From assembly GCF_024435355.1 (NCBI RefSeq), contig NZ_JAMJWG010000018.1:168684-232683 (forward strand): a stretch of DNA of 64,000 nt. The letters run 5' to 3'. Positions 8,523 through 17,773 of this stretch are shown one piece after another. Position numbers and translations under genes: made by a program. Source of the stretch: Streptomyces odontomachi (lineage in GTDB: Bacteria > Actinomycetota > Actinomycetes > Streptomycetales > Streptomycetaceae). Under the pieces are notes generated by a model, which was given only the letters and a program-made list of their open reading frames with translations, did not search any database and was not told where the DNA came from. The number at the start of each line of letters is the position of its first letter. Within the stretch, counting starts at the first letter, position 1.

Positions 8523-8851
8523 GAGGCGCTCCTGGCAAGGCCGAAGGGAAGGGACCGTGCCTGCACGCGCACGCGGAGGGCCGCCGCCTCGGGAAGGAAC
8601 GGGCAGCGCCGGACACGCGGGTCACACAGCAGGCACACCAAGGAGGGCGACGCCGTCCGACATCGCCCTCAACGCCTTCCGATCACAGGAAGCAGTAGTG
8701 CGGGGTGCTCGTGAATGCCACGCCTCGAGTCTACGAGCCCGGACAAGGCCTTTCGTGCCCGCCGGGGGGAGGGACAAGGGCGAGACACGGTCCGGGCAGG
8801 GGATCTGCGGCGGCTCCGAGCGGGCCCTTGCGGCCTGTGTAGCGTGTCGGC
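8523..8851. other. Intergenic region, no gene seen
   Basis: 329 bases between the divergent methyltransferase and WD40 genes. Both promoters must lie here. I see no palindrome, clear -10/-35 pair or credible small gene; frames crossing it are antisense extensions of the flanking genes. Confidence 0.5.
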
Positions 8852-10870
8852 ATGTCCATGCTTACGTCGTCCGGTCAACCGATGGCATGCGGCGGGGAAA
8901 CCGGTTGGGTCCTGCGATGGGTCTGGCGGTCCTCGGGCGAAGTGGCCTCGATGCCGCCGGTGGTGGGCCCCTCGTCGCCCCGCGGCGAGAGGGCGGTGTA
9001 CACGCTAGCCACCGCCACGGTCGACGATCGGCCGGTCGTCGTCTCCGCCGGAAAGGACGGCGCGGTACGGCTGTGGGATCTCGCCACCGGGGAGCGGCTC
9101 GGTGAACCGTTCCCCGAGCGGCATCGGAGCCCGGTGTACGGGATGGCCACCACCCTGCTCGACGGCCGGCCGGTGGCCGTCACCGCCGCGAACGACGGGG
9201 CGGCGGCGGTATGGGACCTGACCACCCGTCAGCGGATCGGGAGCCCGTACACCGAGCACGGGGAGATCGTGCGCGCTGTCGCCACGACCACGCTCGACGG
9301 GCGACCGGTGGCGGTCACGGGCGGCTTCGACGCAGCGGTACGGGTATGGGACCTGGCGACGCGGCGCCCGATCGGGGAACCCTTCACCGGCCACGTCGGC
9401 GCGGTCGGCGACGTGGCCGTCGCCACGCTGCACGGTCGCCCCGTGGTCGTCTCCAACGGGGCCCTCGGGGAGATCCGGATGTCCGACCTGGCCACCGGGG
9501 AACAGGTCGGCGAGGCGTTCGCCAGCCACGAGGACGGGACGTCAGCGCTGACCACCGCCCTGCTCGACGGCCGTCAGGTGGCCGTGACCGGGGGGCATTA
9601 CGACAGCACGATACGCGTGTGGGACCTGGCCACCGGCCGACAGATCGGTGAACCGTTCGCGGGACACGACCGGGCGGTGGACGCGGTCGCCGTCACCACG
9701 CTGGACGGTCGACCGGTGCTGGTCAGCTGCGGTGTCGACCGCACGGTGCGCTTGTGGGACCTCGGCACGGGCAAGCTCCTGCGGGAGTACACCGGGCACA
9801 CGGACTTCGTGTGGGCGGTCGACCTCACCGCTCTCGACGGCCGGCCGGTCGCCGTGACCGGCAGCAGCGACGGCACCATCCGGGTGTGGGACCTGCGGTC
9901 CGGGCTGACCGGGGCCGAACCCGCGCCCGGGCACCGTCGCACGGTGCGCGCCGTGGACACCACCGTGGTCGACGGGCGGCCGGTCGTGGTCACCGGGACC
10001 GACGACCACGACGTCCACCTGTGGGACCTGAACTCGGGCGATCCCGTCGGCAACCCGCTCACCGGTCACACCGGCCCCGTGCGTGCGGTCGCCACCACGG
10101 TCGTCGACGACCGCCCGGTTGCCGTGACCGGCGGTGCGGACCGCACCGTACGCGTCTGGGACCTGGCTGGCGGACGGCCCCTCGGCACCGCGCTGCCCGG
10201 TCACACCGCCGCCGTCTGCTCGGTCGCGACCACCACCGCGACCGGACGGCCGCTGGCCGTGACCGCCGGCGCCGACAAGACCGTACGGGTCTGGGACCTC
10301 GGCACCGGCGAGCAGATCGCAGCCCCCGGAACCAGCCACCACCGCTGGGTGCGTGCCGTCGCCATCACCGCGGCCGGCGGGACCCCCGTCTCCGTGGCCG
10401 GCGCCTGGAACGGCGCCCTCCGGGTCCGGGACCTGGCCACCAACCGGCAGTCCGGCGCCCACCCCACCGGACGCCCGGGCAAGAGCGTCGCGCGCATCGC
10501 CACCTGCGTGGTCGGCGGGCGACCGGTCGCCGTCACCAGTAGCGGCGAGGGCGGCGAGCGGGTGAAGGTGTGGGACGTGACGACCCGCCGGCAACTCGGC
10601 GAACTGCCGGTCGACGGCGTCCAGGACCTCACGGCGGGCACGGTGCACGGCCGACCGGTCGCCGTCATCGCCGGCTACCGCATGGTGCAGGTGTGGGACC
10701 TGGACACCTGCCGGCAGATCGGCGACCGGCTCTGCTTCCCGCAGTACGTGAACGCGGTCGCGCTGCACGAGGACGGACGCATCGTCGTCTGTTTCGGCAC
10801 GGACGTCGCCGTGTTCGCCGGGCGGGGCAGCGGGCAGCGGGAACCGACCGGGCCGGACGAGGAGATGTGA
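8852..10870 (+). CDS. WD40-repeat protein (13-14 blades, probably two propellers)
   Basis: 672 residues, ATG start. After a ~50-residue N-terminal lead the protein is almost entirely WD40 repeats of about 43 residues. I count 13 blade ends of the form VRVWDLATG (one is IRMSDL, one LRVRDL), with repeated TxxDGRPVxVT and GHTxxVRAV elements, plus a degenerate last blade. Thirteen to fourteen blades suit two seven-bladed propellers, which act as protein-interaction scaffolds. No membrane segment or signal peptide is present. It is the first gene of the co-directional set running to 19095, 111 bases ahead of the protease gene, so it may be the scaffold of that system. The exact start is uncertain because no strong ribosome site precedes it. 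Confidence 0.85.
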   Translation: MSMLTSSGQPMACGGETGWVLRWVWRSSGEVASMPPVVGPSSPRGERAVYTLATATVDDRPVVVSAGKDGAVRLWDLATGERLGEPFPERHRSPVYGMATTLLDGRPVAVTAANDGAAAVWDLTTRQRIGSPYTEHGEIVRAVATTTLDGRPVAVTGGFDAAVRVWDLATRRPIGEPFTGHVGAVGDVAVATLHGRPVVVSNGALGEIRMSDLATGEQVGEAFASHEDGTSALTTALLDGRQVAVTGGHYDSTIRVWDLATGRQIGEPFAGHDRAVDAVAVTTLDGRPVLVSCGVDRTVRLWDLGTGKLLREYTGHTDFVWAVDLTALDGRPVAVTGSSDGTIRVWDLRSGLTGAEPAPGHRRTVRAVDTTVVDGRPVVVTGTDDHDVHLWDLNSGDPVGNPLTGHTGPVRAVATTVVDDRPVAVTGGADRTVRVWDLAGGRPLGTALPGHTAAVCSVATTTATGRPLAVTAGADKTVRVWDLGTGEQIAAPGTSHHRWVRAVAITAAGGTPVSVAGAWNGALRVRDLATNRQSGAHPTGRPGKSVARIATCVVGGRPVAVTSSGEGGERVKVWDVTTRRQLGELPVDGVQDLTAGTVHGRPVAVIAGYRMVQVWDLDTCRQIGDRLCFPQYVNAVALHEDGRIVVCFGTDVAVFAGRGSGQREPTGPDEEM

Positions 10871-10981
10871 CCGGATCAGGCGGGTACCCCTGCCGAGGTC
10901 ACGCGCACACCACGCATAACGACTTCTCGTCAACTGATCGGGTCGGACCCTGCCGGTCCGGCACCGTAATACGGTGACCGC

Positions 10982-12961
10982 ATGGGCCGGCATCACCATG
11001 GTGACCCCACCTGGCCGGTGCGGGTCGACGACGAGCACGGCAGGCCCCGGGGGGCGGGCATTCTCCTGGACGACCGGCATGTGCTGACGAGCGCACATGC
11101 CGTCATCGGCGCCGGTGCCGCACCGGGCGGCAGCGCGGTGCGGGTGCGCGTCACCAGTCTCGCGTGCCGGCCGCAGTGGAGCCGGTCGGCGCGCGTCGCG
11201 CCGGGCTCCTGGGTGCACCTGGCGGGCACGCGCCGGCGTGACGTCGCCCTGCTCCGCCTCGACGAGCCCGCCGACTGCGGGATCACGACGATGCTGCGAC
11301 GGGCGCCGGTATCCGGCGGCACCGTACGCGTACACGGCGTCCCCGAGCACGCGTCACGGCCCGTCCCGGTCGACGCCGAGCTGGCCGGCAACGATGACCG
11401 GGAGGCCGAGGGGTGCCTGCTGAAACCCCTGGCGCCGGGCACACCCTGGACGGGCGGTGGTTACTCCGGTGCCGCGGTGACGGCGCTGGACGGCGCGTTC
11501 GCGGGACGGGTCATCGGCATCATGGTGGGCGGCCAGACGGCCGGCGGGACCGACGGGAGCGACGGGAGCGGTGGAACCAACGCGACCGACGGGACCGAAA
11601 CCGCCTGGATGCTGCCGACCGAGACCATCGAGCACTACCTCCGGTCGCAGATCACCCCCTTCGTCGACGGTGTCCACGCCACCCTCTTGGGAACGCCCGG
11701 CGGAGCAGTGCGCGGCGATGCGCTGGGCAACTCCCTGCCGCGCGCGCTGACCCGTGAACTCGCCCGGCTGCTCGACGGCTCGTGGTCGGGCTCGGCGGTC
11801 GTCGTCACCGGCGACACGACGGAGGCGGCCGCCGCGTGGCTGGTGCGCCTGGTGAACACGGCCGATCCGGCGGCCCGGGCCGCGCTCCCCGACGGTGTGC
11901 TCAGCGCCGCTCCCCCGGGCACCGTGCTGGGCCTGGGCGCCGTCGACGGGGCGTATGACGCGCGCAACAAGTCGGTCGCCGACGTACGGGCCTACCTGGT
12001 CGGCCGGTTCGGGCTGAGCGGTGGAAGCGATCGCGACGTGTACCTGCAACTGCTGCGCCGCAGACCGCCCGCGCGGCTCGTGGTGAGCGGCGTCGACCGG
12101 GCAGAGAACCCGGACGCGCTGGTGAGGAGGCTGCTGGGGCCGCTGGCCGCGCGGGCCCGGGCACGCGGACTCCGGCTGGTACTCGGCTTCGCGGACCGAC
12201 CGCCGGCGAGGCTGCCCCGCGATGTCTTCCTTGATCCCGAACCGTTGCCGGGCCCGGCGGCGCGACCGGTGACCGCGGCCGAAGCGGAGGAAGCCGTCCG
12301 GCGGCTCGCCGAGCAGGAGGACGCGGCGATCCTGACGCAGTCGACCTGGGGCGGAACGTTCTACCAGGCCCCCGCACTGCCACCGAGCGCCGCGCCACGC
12401 CTGCGGGTGCGCCTCGCCGTGGCACGCGAGACGGACCCGTGCCCCGAACTCGCCGCGATCCACGCGGCAGCCGGCGCCGCCGAAGCCGCCGTCGCACGGT
12501 TCGCGCAGGCCATGCGGCAGATGGTCGGCCTGCACGAGAACCTGACCGCTGACCTGGAGCTGTACCGCCGCGAGGCCGCCGAGCAGCTCCCCGACGAGGA
12601 CCTGCGGCTCGGCGCCGATTACACCCGCGCGGCCCGCGAACTGCACACCGCACCCGTCCACATCGGACGAGCGAAGCTCCTCGTCAACCGCTATATCGAC
12701 GAGGTCAACCGGCGGATCGACGAGACCGGTAACCGGGCCGTCGAGCGCACCGGAGAGGTGGACGGGGCCCGCCATCGGGCAGACACTGGCAACGGACCGA
12801 CCGGCGAGGCGAACAGACCGGGCGACGGCGAGATCGGACAGGCCGACGCGGCCGGCGGACGGGCCGACCCGGCGGGGGATCGGGACGGCGCCGCGAGCGG
12901 CCCGGCCGACGGGGAGCACGGGCGGAGCGATCGAGCCGGCCGCGGGAACGACGGAGGGTGA
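10982..12961 (+). CDS. Trypsin-like serine protease with long helical C-terminal region
   Basis: 659 residues, ATG start. The first ~210 residues are a trypsin/DegP-like peptidase with His39 (LTSAHAV), Asp87 (RRRDVALLRL) and Ser162 (GGGYSGAAV). The serine motif is GYSGAAV rather than the common GNSGGP, but all three triad positions are filled. There is no signal peptide, so it appears cytoplasmic. Residues ~240-430 look like an ATPase-remnant or ligand domain (VVVTGDTTEAAAAW, RLVVSGVDRAE), and ~480-590 are predicted helical; the last ~80 residues are a low-complexity Gly/Asp/Arg tail. Four bases separate its stop from the kinase gene. Such cytoplasmic trypsin-fold proteins are known as effectors in bacterial conflict systems; this role is inferred. 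Confidence 0.8.
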   Translation: MGRHHHGDPTWPVRVDDEHGRPRGAGILLDDRHVLTSAHAVIGAGAAPGGSAVRVRVTSLACRPQWSRSARVAPGSWVHLAGTRRRDVALLRLDEPADCGITTMLRRAPVSGGTVRVHGVPEHASRPVPVDAELAGNDDREAEGCLLKPLAPGTPWTGGGYSGAAVTALDGAFAGRVIGIMVGGQTAGGTDGSDGSGGTNATDGTETAWMLPTETIEHYLRSQITPFVDGVHATLLGTPGGAVRGDALGNSLPRALTRELARLLDGSWSGSAVVVTGDTTEAAAAWLVRLVNTADPAARAALPDGVLSAAPPGTVLGLGAVDGAYDARNKSVADVRAYLVGRFGLSGGSDRDVYLQLLRRRPPARLVVSGVDRAENPDALVRRLLGPLAARARARGLRLVLGFADRPPARLPRDVFLDPEPLPGPAARPVTAAEAEEAVRRLAEQEDAAILTQSTWGGTFYQAPALPPSAAPRLRVRLAVARETDPCPELAAIHAAAGAAEAAVARFAQAMRQMVGLHENLTADLELYRREAAEQLPDEDLRLGADYTRAARELHTAPVHIGRAKLLVNRYIDEVNRRIDETGNRAVERTGEVDGARHRADTGNGPTGEANRPGDGEIGQADAAGGRADPAGDRDGAASGPADGEHGRSDRAGRGNDGG

Positions 12962-12965
12962 CGCC

Positions 12966-15143
12966 GTGACTGTCTGCAATCGCCCGGACTGCGGTCGCGG
13001 CGAGATAGACGACCAGGGGTTCTGCACCGCCTGCGCACGGCGTCAGGGACCGCCGACGTCCACCGCGGAACACGCCGGTGCCCACCCCCCGGCACCGCAG
13101 CGCACCACCCCCGCGGCCGGCGTTGCGGCGGTGCGCCCCAATCCCTGGTACGGCCTGGAGTTGGCCGAACCGCTCGAGGCCGCCGGCCGCACGGACGATC
13201 TGCCACCCACCGCGTCCTCGTCGCGCGACCCGGTCACCGAACGGGAGCGGCACTGCTCCGATCCCCGCTGCCAGGCACCGGTCGGCCGTGGATACGACCG
13301 CAGCCCGGGCCGCATCCACGGCTACTGCCCCCGGTGCGGCGCCCGCTTCGACTTCAGGGTGCCCGTCGGCAAGACCGTCGCCGAACGCTACGTCATCGAA
13401 GGGCGCCTCGGCTCCGGCTCCAACGGCACGGCGTACCTCGCCTACGACAACAACCTCCAGGCATACGTGGTCCTCAAGGCCCTGACGGGATCGGTGGCCA
13501 GGACGGCCGAGCACGAAAGGGACGCCCTGGTCGACCTGCGGCACGACAACATCGTGCGCATCCTGGACTACGAGGCGGAGGGGCCCTACCTCGTCCTGGA
13601 GTACGTGCCCGGGGTCGACCTGTCCGAACTCCACGGCGCCGACCGGCTGGCCGTCCTGCTCGGCCACGGGATCCGCATCCTGCAAGCGCTCGACCACCTG
13701 CACGCCAAGGGCCTGCTGCACTGCGACGTCAAACCCTCCAACATCATCCGCTTCCCGGTGGAGCGCGGGTACACCGACGGCGGCGAAGGGGGCGAGCCCG
13801 CGCGGCGTGAGGGGGTCCGGCTCATCGACTTCGGCTCGGTGCGCAAGCGCAACGCGACCGGGCCGATCGAGTCGTTCACCCCGGACTACGCTCCGCGGGA
13901 GAACGACCCGGAATGGGACGAACCCACCGTCGGCTTCGATCTCTTCAGCCTCGGCGTCACGCTGAAGCGGCTCTGCCACGTCCACCTGGACAACCTCGCG
14001 GCGCCCGGTGTCGAGTCGCTCCAGTTCCTCGTGGACCGTGCCACGGACAGCAGGGTGCCGAAGCGGCGCTTCGCCACGGCACGCCAGTTCGGCGAGCAAC
14101 TCAGCGGTGTGATCCGGCAGGTGGCGGCGGGCTCGCCGCAGCACGCTCCGGTGGTCAGGGCCTCCGCGCTGTTCGGCTCCATGCCGAAAGCCCTGCACGG
14201 TGGGCTCGGGGCGGCCCGGCCGATCAGGCACTGGGTCGGGGCGAAACCGGACGACGACGCACGTCTCACGATGCCGGCAGCGTTCCGCACGCCCGATCCC
14301 CGGGACGTGGCCATGGCACTTCCGGCGCCCCTCCAGGTCCCCGACGACCCGGACATCACCGAGTCGAGCAGGGCCGCGCTGGCCGAGAGCCAGCGGGCGC
14401 TCCGGACACCCGACACCGCCGGCGCCCGCACCGCCCTGGAGCAGGCGGACCTGCCCACGTGGCACTGGCTGAAGTCCTGGTACACCGGCCTGATCGCACT
14501 GGCCGACGGGGAGAACGAGCAGGCCACCCGTCACTTCACCGCCGTACGCAAGGCCCTGCCGGGCGAGCTGATACCGCAGCTCGCGCTCGGACTGTGCGCG
14601 GAGATCTCGCACCGCGCGTCGGTCGCGCAGTCCTGCTACTCCACCGTCTTCGACACCAGCCCGGCGCTCGGCGCCGCGGGGTTCGGACTGGCCCGCGTCC
14701 ATCTGCGGGCCGGCCGGCGCATGGCGGCCGTGGCGACCGTCGACCGGCTGGCCGATGTCGTCCGCTACGGTCCCGCGGCACGCATCGCGGCCATCCGTCT
14801 GCTGATCGTCGCTCCGGCAGAGCAGGAGCACCCGGGGCCCGGATCGGCCGAAGTGGCGCAGGCCCGCGCCAGACGTGCCGAGATCGTCGACAGGTTCACG
14901 GCCGACAGCCTGGACGCGGAGATCCGGTACGCGGACTTCCTGCGCACCGGCGACACCGACGACCGGCTGGCCTTGTCCAGGGCGATCCAGGAGCTTGCGG
15001 CGCACGCCACGAACGGTGGTGACCACACGGCGCTGCTCGACGGCGCGAACCATGTACGGCCGCCGGTCCCGTGGCCCTGGTCGCGACACGGCAGAATCGG
15101 ACTATTCGGTTTCAAAAGAAAAACCCAGCCGCTAAGCTCATAG
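12966..15143 (+). CDS. PknG-like serine/threonine protein kinase (zinc ribbon, kinase, TPR)
   Basis: 725 residues, GTG start with GGAGGG at 12954-12959. Domain order matches PknG: an N-terminal zinc knuckle (C4, C9, C20, C23), a rubredoxin-like ribbon (C97, C102, C121, C124; YCPRCGARF), a kinase domain (about 140-400) and a helical TPR-type C-terminus. Kinase motifs are GRLGSGSNGTAYL (P-loop 147-157), Lys171, HCDVKPSN (Asp254; HCD instead of HRD) and IDFGS (288-290). Loss of the HRD arginine means it is probably not activated by loop phosphorylation, as for PknG. PknG in mycobacteria and corynebacteria controls 2-oxoglutarate dehydrogenase through its FHA inhibitor and is encoded with GlnX and GlnH; membrane and lipoprotein partners of that kind occur downstream here. 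Confidence 0.88.
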   Translation: MTVCNRPDCGRGEIDDQGFCTACARRQGPPTSTAEHAGAHPPAPQRTTPAAGVAAVRPNPWYGLELAEPLEAAGRTDDLPPTASSSRDPVTERERHCSDPRCQAPVGRGYDRSPGRIHGYCPRCGARFDFRVPVGKTVAERYVIEGRLGSGSNGTAYLAYDNNLQAYVVLKALTGSVARTAEHERDALVDLRHDNIVRILDYEAEGPYLVLEYVPGVDLSELHGADRLAVLLGHGIRILQALDHLHAKGLLHCDVKPSNIIRFPVERGYTDGGEGGEPARREGVRLIDFGSVRKRNATGPIESFTPDYAPRENDPEWDEPTVGFDLFSLGVTLKRLCHVHLDNLAAPGVESLQFLVDRATDSRVPKRRFATARQFGEQLSGVIRQVAAGSPQHAPVVRASALFGSMPKALHGGLGAARPIRHWVGAKPDDDARLTMPAAFRTPDPRDVAMALPAPLQVPDDPDITESSRAALAESQRALRTPDTAGARTALEQADLPTWHWLKSWYTGLIALADGENEQATRHFTAVRKALPGELIPQLALGLCAEISHRASVAQSCYSTVFDTSPALGAAGFGLARVHLRAGRRMAAVATVDRLADVVRYGPAARIAAIRLLIVAPAEQEHPGPGSAEVAQARARRAEIVDRFTADSLDAEIRYADFLRTGDTDDRLALSRAIQELAAHATNGGDHTALLDGANHVRPPVPWPWSRHGRIGLFGFKRKTQPLSS

Positions 15144-15179
15144 GCTCCCGACGGGCCTCGGACGCGATCAGGTGGTGCA

Positions 15180-16685
15180 ATGGGGGGGCCATCAGCATCG
15201 GATGATGCGGTGGAAGATCCGGCAGCGTCGAGTCTGCGCTTCTCCCTCGACATGGGGACGGTTGCGGACCAGGCGTTGGGCGACGACCGCGCGGACGCGC
15301 TGCTGACCGTCTCGGCGGCGTCCTCCGCCCGGGCGGCCGCGGGCGCCGGTGCCCTGGTCCTGATCATGGACACCTCGCTGTCCATGACCAACCGGGGAAA
15401 GCTGGACGAGGCGAAGCGCGCCGTGTGCGCCGCCATCGACACCCTGCACGAGGGCACCCGCCTCGCCGTCGTCGCGGGCAGCCGGCCCGCCGAGGTGATC
15501 TATCCGCCCGGCGGTGGTCTGGTCCGGGTCACGACGGCGGTGAAGGCGGCCGCCAAGTTCGAGGTGATCCACCAGATCGCCGGTGGCGGCACGGCGATCG
15601 GGAGCTGGCTGGCCTGCGCCCGGCAGCTCTTCGCCGAGGGGACAGCGCCCGGGACGGTGCGGCACGCGGTGCTCTACACGGACGGCAGGAACGAGCACGA
15701 GACGTCCGAACAGCTCGACCGGACGCTTGCCGAGTGCGGCGACCAGTTCGTCTGCGACGCACGGGGACTCGGCGACGACTGGGACTACAAGGTACTGCTG
15801 CGGATCACGCAGGCACTGCACGGCGACCCCAAGGCGGTCGTCAGGATCGCCGACCTCACCGACGACTTCACCCGGCTCATGCGGCAGGCCCAGCGCGTGG
15901 TCGTCGGCCGCACCCGTCTGGACCTGCGCCTCGACGGCCGGTTCCAGCTGGACTTCGTGCGTCAGAACCGGCCCGTCGAAGCCGAGCTGACGGGGCAGTC
16001 GTACGCGTCCGACGACGAGGTCCATGTGCCGCTCGGCTCCTGGTCCCCCGGGGACTGGGCGCAGTACCAGGTGTCGCTGCGCTACGCGCCGGAATCCCTC
16101 CCCGTCGAGGAGGAGATCCGCGCCGCCCGCGTCTGGCTGCGCGCCGAGCACGGCGACGGCACCTGGCAGGAGTGCGCCGAGTCACGACCGCTGGTGGTAC
16201 GGCGCCGGGCCACCCCCGCGTTCCGGAACGTCCGGCTCGACCTGACCCGGGTCGAGGACCTGCGCGAGCTCAACATGGCGATGCGCGCCTGCGCCGACGC
16301 CCACGAGGACGGGGACGTCGACCGGGCGGACGAGGAACTGCGCACGGCCGTGGAACTCGCCACCGCACTGGACGACCCCACGCGACTGGCCCTGTTGCAC
16401 GCCATGGCCGTCTCCGGCACCGACGGCCGGCTCCGCATGCGCCGTGGCCTGCCCCGTGGCGAGGTCCAGCGGCTCGGTCTGGAGTCGACCAGGACCGGTC
16501 CCATGCCGGCGGACGTGGTCGATCCCCCCATCCCCAGCACCCCGCGCCGGCGACGCTGCGCACGCGGCCACTGGACCACGTCGCACTGGGTCAACTTCTG
16601 TGAGGAGTGCGGCGAGCCCTTCGCCCGGACGGACTCGGTGCCCGGCGGAGCAGCAGCGGGCGGCGGCCCGGTGGGCGCCCCATGA
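15180..16685 (+). CDS. von Willebrand factor A domain protein with C-terminal zinc ribbon
   Basis: 501 residues, ATG start 36 bases after the kinase stop. The vWA domain (about 55-240) has a complete metal-ion-dependent adhesion site: DTSLS (D64, S66, S68), Thr138 in GGGTAIG and Asp168 in LYTDGR. After a beta-rich middle and a helical segment (about 355-410), the last ~40 residues contain a ribbon with C-x-x-x-H (CARGH) and CEEC (FCEECGEPF). There is no signal or membrane segment, so this is an intracellular Mg2+-dependent protein-binding adaptor. Its stop overlaps the next start (ATGA). In the absence of a MoxR ATPase beside it, it may bridge the kinase or protease to the membrane protein. 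Confidence 0.85.
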   Translation: MGGPSASDDAVEDPAASSLRFSLDMGTVADQALGDDRADALLTVSAASSARAAAGAGALVLIMDTSLSMTNRGKLDEAKRAVCAAIDTLHEGTRLAVVAGSRPAEVIYPPGGGLVRVTTAVKAAAKFEVIHQIAGGGTAIGSWLACARQLFAEGTAPGTVRHAVLYTDGRNEHETSEQLDRTLAECGDQFVCDARGLGDDWDYKVLLRITQALHGDPKAVVRIADLTDDFTRLMRQAQRVVVGRTRLDLRLDGRFQLDFVRQNRPVEAELTGQSYASDDEVHVPLGSWSPGDWAQYQVSLRYAPESLPVEEEIRAARVWLRAEHGDGTWQECAESRPLVVRRRATPAFRNVRLDLTRVEDLRELNMAMRACADAHEDGDVDRADEELRTAVELATALDDPTRLALLHAMAVSGTDGRLRMRRGLPRGEVQRLGLESTRTGPMPADVVDPPIPSTPRRRRCARGHWTTSHWVNFCEECGEPFARTDSVPGGAAAGGGPVGAP

Positions 16686-17773
16686 CCACGCGCACCACTC
16701 CCCCGAGCCCGCCCCCGGATCCGGCTCGGGACGTGGACCCGACCCCCGACACGGACCCGGCACCGGAGGCCGAGCCCGGCCGGTGGGCCGCGCTGCGCGC
16801 CGCTCCCCCGTGGTCCACCGTGCGGGCCGCTCACCGCAGGGCGCGGCGGCGCGCCAAGCACCAGTGGGCCGAACTGCGCGCCACCCACCCGATCCGGGTG
16901 CTGCGCTGGCTCAGAACGGGCGTCCTGGTCACGGTGTTCGGTACCGCAGTGCTCTGCCTCCTGGTGGCGATCCAGGCCGACCAGCAGAAGGACGCGGCCC
17001 GGCGCACCCAGCAGCAGTCCATCGACGACATCGTCCGCGCCGCCGCGTCCGTCGAGGACGCGGACAACGCGCTCAAGCACGCCTTCGACACCGGCCAGCT
17101 GTCGCTCACCGGCACCGGGAGCGACTTCGCCAACGCCACCGCCCGGGTGAGTGCGTACATCACCTCGGCGACCGAGGGGAACGCGGCCGGGCCGCGTGGC
17201 CTGACACAGATGGAGAACGTGCAGAACACGCTCACCACCTGCGTGCAGCAGGCCAACACCGCAGCGCATGACTACGCCTACACCCGACCCCGCGACTACG
17301 AGGAAACCTCCGTGCACAAGGCACTGACCGGTGAGGAGGAGCTGGTGGACCACGAGCGCATCCCGGGCACGGGCGGGCTTCAGGCCTTGCTGGGGGACCT
17401 CAAGAAGCTCGAGGAGGATGCGCGCGACCGGCAGTTGCACTCGTACTGGCTGCACCCTGCCGTCTCCTGGTCCCTGCTGGTCGGACCGGTGCTGATGGTG
17501 CTGGCGCTCACCATGACGACCGGCCATGTCCTGGCGCGGCACTTCCGGCGGTACCTCGACCGGCGCCTGGTGGCCGCTCCGTTGGCGGTGGCCGCGGGGG
17601 TCTGCGTCGCCCTCGGCCGGGATGTCTCCCTCACCGTCGGACAGCTCACGCTCTGGCACCCGGCGCACTGGCTGCCCCTGACGCTCGCGATGCTCCTGCT
17701 GGCCGCCGCCGGGGCCCTCGCCCATGCGGCGTGCCGCCCGCTCCTCGTCGAGTACAGGTTCAGGCTGTCATGA
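16682..17773 (+). CDS. GlnX-like multi-spanning membrane protein with extracytoplasmic sensor region
   Basis: 363 residues, ATG overlapping the vWA stop. A Pro/Asp-rich cytoplasmic head and a basic stretch (residues 50-60) precede transmembrane segment 1 (78-98). Residues ~100-255 are polar and helical, probably an extracytoplasmic coiled-coil sensor. Three more segments follow (about 261-284, 297-312, 330-350) and the C-terminus is basic. This resembles GlnX, the membrane partner of PknG and GlnH in mycobacteria and corynebacteria. Its end overlaps the lipoprotein start (ATGA). The likely role is to pass ligand binding by the lipoprotein to the intracellular kinase; the assignment rests on topology and context, not on a diagnostic motif. 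Confidence 0.75.
   Translation: MTTRTTPPSPPPDPARDVDPTPDTDPAPEAEPGRWAALRAAPPWSTVRAAHRRARRRAKHQWAELRATHPIRVLRWLRTGVLVTVFGTAVLCLLVAIQADQQKDAARRTQQQSIDDIVRAAASVEDADNALKHAFDTGQLSLTGTGSDFANATARVSAYITSATEGNAAGPRGLTQMENVQNTLTTCVQQANTAAHDYAYTRPRDYEETSVHKALTGEEELVDHERIPGTGGLQALLGDLKKLEEDARDRQLHSYWLHPAVSWSLLVGPVLMVLALTMTTGHVLARHFRRYLDRRLVAAPLAVAAGVCVALGRDVSLTVGQLTLWHPAHWLPLTLAMLLLAAAGALAHAACRPLLVEYRFRLS

Noticed and set aside
8523..8851. Possible small gene between the methyltransferase and WD40 genes
   Set aside because: Frames extend from the flanking genes and lack a start site.
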